From Bacteroidota bacterium (GTDB lineage: Bacteria; Bacteroidota; Bacteroidia; Chitinophagales; Saprospiraceae): 47,093 nucleotides of DNA. Each line of letters opens with the position of its first letter. The first letter of the stretch is position 1. Where the stretch lies: NCBI GenBank assembly GCA_029567325.1, contig JAKQLF010000284.1, positions 1 to 47,093 of the forward strand, in the 5' to 3' direction. The notes under the pieces were generated by a model. That model saw only the letters and a list, made by a program, of their open reading frames with translations, did not search any database and was not told the DNA's origin. This document shows positions 36,478 through 44,460 of the stretch, one piece after another. Position numbers and translations under genes: made by a program.

Positions 36478-38907
36478 ATGATAAAAAATTATTTCAAAAT
36501 AGCCTGGAGGAATATCCTCAAAAACAAAGCTTTGTTTGGCATAAATGTCCTGGGTTTAGCCACAGGCTTGGCTACTTTTCTTACCATCACTCTTTTTGTG
36601 GTGGACGAACTGAGTTATGATGATTTTCATTCAGAACAGATAGTGAGGGTGGTTTTGGATGCCAAAATGGGTGAAGAAAATATCAATGAAGCATCCATAA
36701 TGGCACCTGTCGCTACTACGCTCAAAAATGCGATACCAGAAATAAAGCAAACGGTAAGAATCCATAAGCTGGCTGATGCTGCTAAAGTAAAATTACCTAA
36801 TGAAACTTTGCGTAACGGTAGACTTTTCTTGGCAGATGAAACATTTTTCGATGTTTTTTCAGTAAAAATGATTGCTGGAAATCCTAAAACAGCGCTTCTA
36901 AAACCCAATTCAGTGGTACTGACCCAAGAGCAAGCTTATCTTTATTTTGGCAATGAAGACCCCATGAATAAAGCCATAGAAATCAAAGATATAGGTATTT
37001 GGAACGAAAAAGGCTTCAATAGTTTTGAAGGTAATTATACAGTCACTGGTATTGTCCAAAAAATGCCCTCAAATTCACATTTCCACTTTGATTTACTAGC
37101 TTCTATGAGTAGTAACTCCCTAGCCAATGCTCAAAACTGGCTTTCTGGGCAATATTATACCTATCTTAGTTTGTATGATGGCTCAGATTATAAATCGCTA
37201 GAGTCTAAAATAAAAAAAGCTTCTGACCAGCATTTTAGTGATGGGCTGAAAACTGCCCTTGGTATGAATTTACAGGAGTTTGAGAAAAAAGGCAACAAAG
37301 TGAAATTGGGCCTGCAAGATATTGAAGATATACATCTGCACTCAAATCTTCGCGGTGAATATGAGGAGGGTGGAAACTATAAAACGGTTCTTATATTCAG
37401 CACCATTGCTCTGATGATGCTTCTGATCGCCTGTTTTAATTTTATAAATCTGAGTACAGCATCAGCTTCAAAACGTCTTAAAGAAATAGGGATGCGTAAA
37501 GTCTTGGGTTCCGCCAAACAACAACTCATACACCAGTTTTTATTTGAGTCTTTTATAACCACAGTGTTTGCATTGGGTATTGGTCTATGTATATTTTATG
37601 TTTTTCTTCCTCTATTCAATCAATTGAGTGGAAAAGTTTTCCACATTGATCGATTACTGACATTCAATAATATTCTTTTTATTCCAGCTCTGGTGCTTAT
37701 AATCAGTTTGTTAGCGGGGGCTTATCCTGCGTTTTTTATGTCATCTTTTAATCCGATCGGAGCCTTGAAAAATAAGTTTACTTCAAGTAAAACCATAGGA
37801 GTGAGGAGTACGCTGGTGGTATTTTAATTTGGCATTTCTGTGCTACTTATTATAGGTACTTTGGTAGTAAATCAGCAAATGGTGTATATACAGAAAAAGG
37901 ATATCGGTTATGACCGAAGCTCTTTGATAGTGATTCGTGATGCAGGATATTTGGGTAATAAGATGGAGGTTTTCAAAAATGAATTAAAGAATGATAGTCG
38001 TGTAAAAAGTATATCAACTTCTTCTTATATGCCTGCAGGTCCTACTGATGATGATATGAATACTGTACTTAAAGCCAATGACCCAACACAACATTTGAGA
38101 ATTAAAAGTTACAGTATAGATGAAGCATATGTGCCTACTTTGGGTATGAAAGTGGTTATGGGCAGAAATCTTTCTTACAAAGTAGATGAAAAATCTGACA
38201 ACATAATGCTCAATGAGACAGCTGTAAGAGCCATAGGCTTAACAGGGAATCCGATTGGAGCAATTTTAAAAATCAATGATGAACCCAAAACTGTCGTAGG
38301 TGTAGTGAAAGATTTTCATGACCGCTCTCTTCGGGAATCTATTGAGCCATTGATGCTCAAATACAACCCATATCATGGCTTGATAATAAAGGTAGAAAAC
38401 AAAGATATTCCTGGACTCTTGACTAAAATGGAAAGTGTATGGAATGCCTTTGGGTCTGGTGAGACCTTTCGCTATGCTTTTTTAGATGACCTTTACAATG
38501 GAATATACTTAAAGGAAGCCAATATGCTTACTCTTTTGAGGATGTTTACTTTTCTTACCATTTTTATTGCTTGTTTAGGACTTTTTGGACTCATTACTTA
38601 TACCACACAGCAACGAATAAAGGAAATTGGTATTCGCAAATTATTAGGGTCTTCAGTGCTACAAATTGTAGCCTTGCTATCAAAAGATTTTATAAAATTA
38701 GTAGGTATCTCAATGCTCATATCCTTTCCGATAGGTTACTATCTGTTGAATAATTGGCTTCAGGATTTTGAATACCGTACCAACATTAGCGTTTGGGTAT
38801 TTGTGGTAGCTGGCATCATTACTTTGCTCATTGCATTCCTGACCATTGCATTCAGGAGTATAGAGGCTGCTTTGATAAATCCCGTAAAAAGTTTGAAAAG
38901 TGAATAG
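36478..38907 (+). pseudogene. ABC permease 7 of 10, split by an in-frame TAA
   Basis: Read through one stop it is 809 codons with the complete plan. The TAA at 37825-37827 (codon 450) falls in TM5: STLVVF, stop, FGISVLLIIG. Paralogues have Gln there (LVVFQFTISV in permease 5, LIVFQFAITT in 8), so one CAA to TAA change explains it. Both halves are otherwise intact: domain 1 ends IEDIHLHSNLRG, the coupling helices are RLKEIGMRKVLGSA (about 332) and RIKEIGIRKLLGSS (about 713), and the tail is NPVKSLKSE. The lesion would leave an N-terminal half with one FtsX domain, and possibly a separately started second half. Confidence 0.88.
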
Positions 38908-39231
38908 GACATTTTTTTAATGGTTAATGGTTAATGGTTAATGGTGAATTTTGTGAAATGTGAGAAGTGAGATGTGAAATGTGTAAAAGGATTTGTTGAC
39001 CCATGGCATGCCATGGCTTCACGGGATAAATATAAATTGGAACCGCACGTAAAGAAAGGGCTTGCCCCTTTCTTTACGGGTACGAATAAATAGTAAATGG
39101 TGTAAAATGTAAAAAGTGAAATTCAGAATGAAACGAGTTGTTGAGACAGGTTTTATCCTGTCTTCCTAGCTCCGATTTTTGATAAAAATAATAAATGGAA
39201 TTCCGCATTCCTTGAAGTTAAATATTAGAAT
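38908..39231. repeat. Composite element after permease 7, strongest hairpins
   Basis: ATGGTTA heptads and GTGAAAT-type units, then the 16-bp palindrome CCATGGCATGCCATGG (39001-39016). A 13-bp perfect stem follows, CGTAAAGAAAGGG (39048-39060) with CCCTTTCTTTACG (39066-39078) and loop CTTGC, then GACAGG/CCTGTC (39145-39150, 39157-39162). The order matches the spacer after permease 4, so the two share descent. Confidence 0.8.
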
Positions 39232-41613
39232 ATGATAAAAAATTATTTCAAAATAGCTTGGAGAAACCTCATTAGAAATAAGGCTTTTTCATTTATCAAT
39301 GTGGCAGGACTAAGTATTGGTTTGGCATGTTGTATGCTCATCATTTTATTTACTAAAGATGAACTGAGTTACGACAGATTTCACAAACAAACTGATAATC
39401 TATATCATCTGACTTGTAGCGTTACAGAAAAAGATGGGTCAACCTCCAAGTATGCGCTGGCTTCTCAAATACAAGGCCCCTCATTCATGGCGGAAATACC
39501 AGAAATAGAAAGTTGTGTGCGTTTGCATGAACGGGATTATATAGTTAAGAATGGGAGTGAAACGGTTTACGAAAATGCCAGTTTTGTGGATGATAATTTT
39601 TTTACCGTCTTTTCTTTTCCTTTATTGGATGGAGATCCAAAAGCAGTTTTATCAGATCCACGCTCAATCGTAATTTCAGAAGAAATTTCAAAAAAATATT
39701 TTGGTGATGAGCATCCAGTTGGTAAAACCATGGAGTTGGAAATTGATAATAATTTTGAAATATTCACAGTTACGGGTGTTGCAAAAAATGCTCCTCAGAA
39801 TTCCAGTATTAAGTTCAATATGCTTTTGCCTTTCAAATATTTGGTTGCAAAGAATCCAGATGATCATTGGTTAAACCTTTCTTATCCAACTTATTTTGTG
39901 ATAAAGGAAAATGCCAATTTGAAAAATATAGAAACAAAAATGGAACAAATATTTGCTTCAAAAGCTGGCAAAGAAATAAGTGAAGAAAGAAAATATGGTT
40001 TCGATGCGACATTCAAGTATGGCATACAACCATTTGCCAGTATGCATTTGAATACAGAGTATTTGTATAGAACAGCACCAAGTAATCCGTGGTTTTCCTA
40101 CATTTTGTCTGGCATCGCACTATTTATTATGGCCATCGCTTGCATTAATTTCATCAATTTAACAATCGCACAATCTCTTCGTCGTAGTAAAGAACTTGGA
40201 ATCAGAAAGATAATAGGTAGCGAGCGAAAGCAATTAATTTTTCAATTTTTGGGAGAATCTGCATTTATTTGTTCATTCGCATTTGTTACCGCACTGCTCT
40301 TAGTTCAACTCAGCTTGCCTGTATTTAATGAATTGTCGGATAAAAATTTGGCTTTAAATTACCTTTTTGATAGACAGCTTATGATGGGGTATTTAGCACT
40401 TTTTTTAATTACCGTATTCATAGCTGGTTTTTATCCCGCCATGGTAATTACGAGATTTCAACCGACCACGACTTTAAAACAACAAATTAAATTAAATGGT
40501 AAAAATTACTTGTCCAAGGGCTTGATTGTTTTCCAGTTTGCAATCACAACTTTTATGGTAATCAGTACACTCATCATTTATAAACAGTTCAATTTCTTGA
40601 CAAAAACAAATTTGGGATATAATGATCAGAATTTACTTATTGTAAGTGTTGGGCAAGATGCAAATCAAAATTTTCAAAAAATATATAAATCGGAATTTGA
40701 GAAAATACCTGGGATAAAAAGTGTTGCTATACGCCAGAATGGTTTCTGGGCTACTGGTTCAAGAGTAAAAGATAAAGAAATACCAGTAGTGATTGAACAT
40801 GTAGATGAAAGTTACTTACCTACTTTGGAAATAGATTTGGTAGCAGGTCGCAATTTTTCGAATACTTTTGCATCGGATACCATAGATGCAGTAATGGTCA
40901 ATGAGGCTTATGTTCGGGAAGCAGGTTGGCAAAGTAATGGAGTTGGTGAAACCATCGACTTTTTCAATGGATCTGATAGGAAATTACAGGTAATAGGAGT
41001 TGTTAAAGACTATTTTTATGATGGTTTGAGAAATAATATTAAACCTCAGTTATTTCACATGCAAACTGGTGGTTTATATGGAAGATTCTTGTTGAGAATA
41101 GACCCGAATTACAGAGTGAAGATCCTGGATCAAATACAGAAGTTATACCAAACACTTTCTCCAAATCGACCCTTTAGGTACGACTATATGGATGATTTAA
41201 ATTTACAGAAATATGAATCTGAGGCTAAATGGAAGCAAATCATTACGCTCAGTGCTATCCTTATGATATTTGTTTCAAGTATTGGATTGTTTGGCCTTGC
41301 TATGTTAACCATCAATCAGCGGACTAAGGAAATTGGCATCCGGAAGGTTTTGGGTGCAAGCTTATTTGAAATTTCCAATGGTCTTTCAAAAAACTATATT
41401 TCTTTGGTGTGTTTTGCAATGGTATTTGCCATACCTGCGGCCTATTTTGTTGCAACTAAATGGCTTGAAAATTTTGCTAATCGCATTACTATTTCTTGGT
41501 GGTTCTTCTTTCTTGGTTCTTTGTTTGTCCTTGTAATTACTTTGTTGACAGTGAGTTATCAGGCCATTAAAGCTGCTTTGATGAATCCGGTAAATAGTTT
41601 GAAAACGGAGTAG
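39232..41613 (+). CDS. ABC permease 8 of 10
   Basis: 793 residues, start MIKNYFKIAWRNLIRNKAFS, with first codons and leader nearly identical to permease 7. Domain 1 ends FASMHLNTEYLYR (IHL-type). Coupling helices are RSKELGIRKIIGSE (about 318) and RTKEIGIRKVLGAS (about 697). The domain 2 segment reads VIGVVKDYFYDGLRNNIKPQ, a variant of VKDFHFQSL. The tail is NPVNSLKTE, with Asn for the usual Lys. The protein bodies of 7 and 8 differ much more than their leaders. Confidence 0.93.
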   Translation: MIKNYFKIAWRNLIRNKAFSFINVAGLSIGLACCMLIILFTKDELSYDRFHKQTDNLYHLTCSVTEKDGSTSKYALASQIQGPSFMAEIPEIESCVRLHERDYIVKNGSETVYENASFVDDNFFTVFSFPLLDGDPKAVLSDPRSIVISEEISKKYFGDEHPVGKTMELEIDNNFEIFTVTGVAKNAPQNSSIKFNMLLPFKYLVAKNPDDHWLNLSYPTYFVIKENANLKNIETKMEQIFASKAGKEISEERKYGFDATFKYGIQPFASMHLNTEYLYRTAPSNPWFSYILSGIALFIMAIACINFINLTIAQSLRRSKELGIRKIIGSERKQLIFQFLGESAFICSFAFVTALLLVQLSLPVFNELSDKNLALNYLFDRQLMMGYLALFLITVFIAGFYPAMVITRFQPTTTLKQQIKLNGKNYLSKGLIVFQFAITTFMVISTLIIYKQFNFLTKTNLGYNDQNLLIVSVGQDANQNFQKIYKSEFEKIPGIKSVAIRQNGFWATGSRVKDKEIPVVIEHVDESYLPTLEIDLVAGRNFSNTFASDTIDAVMVNEAYVREAGWQSNGVGETIDFFNGSDRKLQVIGVVKDYFYDGLRNNIKPQLFHMQTGGLYGRFLLRIDPNYRVKILDQIQKLYQTLSPNRPFRYDYMDDLNLQKYESEAKWKQIITLSAILMIFVSSIGLFGLAMLTINQRTKEIGIRKVLGASLFEISNGLSKNYISLVCFAMVFAIPAAYFVATKWLENFANRITISWWFFFLGSLFVLVITLLTVSYQAIKAALMNPVNSLKTE

Positions 41614-41786
41614 GATGTGAATGGTAAATGGTAAATAGTGAATTGTGAATGGTGTAAAATGTAAAATGTAAAATGTGAGATGTGAATTCCAGTTGGAGCG
41701 ACAGGTAGAGGAAGGCCCGCGTGCCTTCCCGGACTGAATGTTTATAGTAGGGTGTAAATGGTAGAAATGATATTAAAAAATAAATC
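41614..41786. repeat. Composite element after permease 8
   Basis: GTAAATG/GTAAATA/GTGAATT heptads, GTAAAAT units, then AGTTGGAGCGACAGGT and a perfect GGAAGGC (41710-41716) / GCCTTCC (41723-41729) stem with a six-base loop, ending ACTGAATGTTTATAG. Confidence 0.7.
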
Positions 41787-44231
41787 ATGATAAATAATTA
41801 TTTTAAAATAGCATGGAGAAATCTTTCCAAAAGCAAGATGCTCAATTTGATCAATATTCTGGGTTTATCTCTTGGAGTGAGTGTTTGTTTGGTTATTTTC
41901 CTCATCACAAGCCATGAATTGAGTTATGATAATTTTCATCCATCTAAAGAGCGGATTTATCGCATTGTTGGGACTACACAATTCCAGGATGAAGAACCAA
42001 GGCTTTTGGGATATGTACCTTCACCACTACCTATGCGTGTGAGAGAGCAGATAACAGGGATAGAAAATGTTGCGGGTTTCTATAATTATTATGCCAAAGT
42101 TCAAGTGCCTCAAGGGCTGGACAAACCAAAGGAATTTTTGCCCAACAGTGAATTGCCATCGCCCATCGTTGTTGCCGAATCTTCCTATTTCAATATCTTT
42201 CAATATGAGTGGTTGGCTGGTAATAAACAAACAGCATTGAGTGAGCCATTCAAAGTGGTGCTCACGGAAAGTGCGACTAAAAATTATTTTGAGAATGAAA
42301 ATCCTGAAAGTATCCTAGGTCGAGTCATTACATATAATGATTCCTTGCAAGTCACAATCTCAGGAGTTGTAAAAGGTTGGAATAAAAATACTGACTTTGG
42401 TTTTACTGATTTTATTTCTTTTCCAACTGTGCAAAATAGTTTCCTGAAATATAATATTGACATGGAAAGTTGGGGCGTTTGGGATTATTATTCTCAAGCA
42501 TTTATAAAATTGTCTCCTGGTGTTTCTACCTCACAAATAGAAACTCAATTCAATCAATTGGTGAAAGATTATTTCGTCGGCGAACAAAATAGTTTACAAT
42601 TACAACCATTATCTGATATCCATTACAATGCACTTTATAGTGATGGATATTCAAGAAAAGCACATTTGCCAACATTGTATGGATTGGTGGGTATAGCCAT
42701 TTTTATATTGTTAATAGCCATAATTAATTTTATAAATTTATCAACTGCACAATCTGTAAGAAGGTCAAAAGAAATTGGCATTCGTAAAGTTTTGGGAAGC
42801 AGCCGCTTCAGTTTGAAAATGCAATTTTTTAGTGAGATATTTATACTTACTGCATTGTCAATCGCAATTTCTGCGCTGATGCTAGTGCCTATCTTGAAAG
42901 CCTTCCAATCATATATTCCAGAAGGAGTGATCATTAATCCATTTGATTACAAAACTTGGTTGTTTTTGGGCATCATTTTATCTGTGACAACTATACTTGC
43001 TGGCTTTTATCCTGCCAAGATTCTATCAGCTTTCAACCCGATTAGGAGTTTAAAAGGAAAGGCTATATCTGGGGAGCATCAGTCAGGTTGGTTGCGGCAA
43101 TCATTGATTGTCTTCCAATTTTCAATCTCATTGATATTCATCATAGGTTCTATCGTTGCGAACAAACAGATTCATTTTATGCTGAATGCTGATATGGGCT
43201 TCGCCAAAGATGCGATCATTAATTTGCGTCCTGGCAGAGAAGAAAGCTCAGAAAAAAAGCAATTATTGGCCCAAAGACTCCAACAAATTCGAGGGGTAAA
43301 TGCTGTGAGCTTACATCGCGAAACACCTGCTGCTGCCAGACATGGTGGAACTTCGATCAAGAGCATTGGAAGTAATGGCACTGGTAAAGAAATCATATCG
43401 TCTTTTGGTTTTGCTGATGCGCTTTATCTCCCACTTTATCAAATAAAGATAGTGGCAGGTCGCAACCTGGCTCCTTCAGATACCATCCGAGAATTTGTCA
43501 TAAATGTGCAGACTGCAAACGCCTTGGGTTTTGACAAACCAGAAGCAGCATTGGGTCAGATGGTAGAAGTAGGTATTTCTGGAAAAAAAGGTCCGATAGT
43601 TGGCGTTGTCCAAGATTTTCATTCCCAGTCTTTTCATGAGCCTATTGGTCCATTTTTCATTACCTCATTGACAGATGCTGGCCAAACAATTAGTGTAAAA
43701 TTAGACCTTGGTAACAATGAAGAAATAGGTTTAAATAATGCAATTGCTTCAATAGAAAATGTGTGGAAAGATATTTTCCCCGATAAACCTTTCAATATGA
43801 CCTTTTTTGATGAGGCTATTGCTGGATTTTATGAAAAAGAACAAAAGACGTCCAAATTGATAAATACTGCAATGGGCATTGCCATCTTTATTTCCTGCAT
43901 GGGACTTTTTGGATTGATCAGTTTTACAACCGAACAGAGAAAAAAGGAAATCGGCATTCGGAAAGTTCTTGGAGCTAGCATCACAAATATTATGTTGATG
44001 ATGGCCAAAAATTTGATTTTTTTAATACTGATTTCACTGGTGATTGCAAGTCCAATTGCATTTTATTTTTCTAGTCAATGGCTCACTGATTTTGTGTACA
44101 GGACGAGTATTGATTGGTGGGTATTTTTACTTGCAGGCTTGTCTGCTGTTTTGATTGCTTTATTTACGATCAGTTTTCATACGTTTAGTGCGGCTAGGGC
44201 GAACCCTGTGAGAAATTTGAGCAGTGAATGA
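41787..44231 (+). CDS. ABC permease 9 of 10
   Basis: 814 residues, start MINNYFKIAWRNLSKSKMLN. Domain 1 is long and ends LSDIHYNALYSDGYSRKAHL, a relaxed IHL-type motif. Coupling helices are RSKEIGIRKVLGSS (about 326) and RKKEIGIRKVLGAS (about 718). Domain 2 has VGVVQDFHSQSFHEPIGPFF. The tail is ARANPVRNLSSE. The 19 bp before the ATG and the first 37 bases of the gene match those of permease 10 almost exactly, although the rest of the proteins belong to different subclasses. Confidence 0.93.
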   Translation: MINNYFKIAWRNLSKSKMLNLINILGLSLGVSVCLVIFLITSHELSYDNFHPSKERIYRIVGTTQFQDEEPRLLGYVPSPLPMRVREQITGIENVAGFYNYYAKVQVPQGLDKPKEFLPNSELPSPIVVAESSYFNIFQYEWLAGNKQTALSEPFKVVLTESATKNYFENENPESILGRVITYNDSLQVTISGVVKGWNKNTDFGFTDFISFPTVQNSFLKYNIDMESWGVWDYYSQAFIKLSPGVSTSQIETQFNQLVKDYFVGEQNSLQLQPLSDIHYNALYSDGYSRKAHLPTLYGLVGIAIFILLIAIINFINLSTAQSVRRSKEIGIRKVLGSSRFSLKMQFFSEIFILTALSIAISALMLVPILKAFQSYIPEGVIINPFDYKTWLFLGIILSVTTILAGFYPAKILSAFNPIRSLKGKAISGEHQSGWLRQSLIVFQFSISLIFIIGSIVANKQIHFMLNADMGFAKDAIINLRPGREESSEKKQLLAQRLQQIRGVNAVSLHRETPAAARHGGTSIKSIGSNGTGKEIISSFGFADALYLPLYQIKIVAGRNLAPSDTIREFVINVQTANALGFDKPEAALGQMVEVGISGKKGPIVGVVQDFHSQSFHEPIGPFFITSLTDAGQTISVKLDLGNNEEIGLNNAIASIENVWKDIFPDKPFNMTFFDEAIAGFYEKEQKTSKLINTAMGIAIFISCMGLFGLISFTTEQRKKEIGIRKVLGASITNIMLMMAKNLIFLILISLVIASPIAFYFSSQWLTDFVYRTSIDWWVFLLAGLSAVLIALFTISFHTFSAARANPVRNLSSE

Positions 44232-44460
44232 GTATTAATGGATAATGGTAAATAGTGAATAGTGAATAGTGAATAGTGAATAGTGAATGGTGAATAGTGA
44301 ATAGTGAATAGTGAATAGTGAATAGTGAAGGTGTTAAATATAAAATGTGAATTTCAATTGGAACGACATGCAGAGGAAGGCCCGTGTGCCTTCCCTAACG
44401 GAATGTTTATAGTAGGCTGTGAATGGTAGAAATGATATTAAAAAAATTAAAAAATAAATC
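44232..44460. repeat. Composite element after permease 9 with a 12-unit heptad array
   Basis: Twelve consecutive 7-mers, one AATGGTA, ten AATAGTG and one AATGGTG, fill 44244-44327. Then TTGGAACGACATG and a GGAAGGC (44375-44381) / GCCTTCC (44388-44394) stem, ending AACGGAATGTTTATAG. The last part repeats the leader seen before permease 9. Confidence 0.85.

Noticed and set aside
4392-38907. Stop-codon reassignment
   Set aside because: The three interrupted genes use TAG, TGA and TAA once each, and normal genes here end in all three stops.
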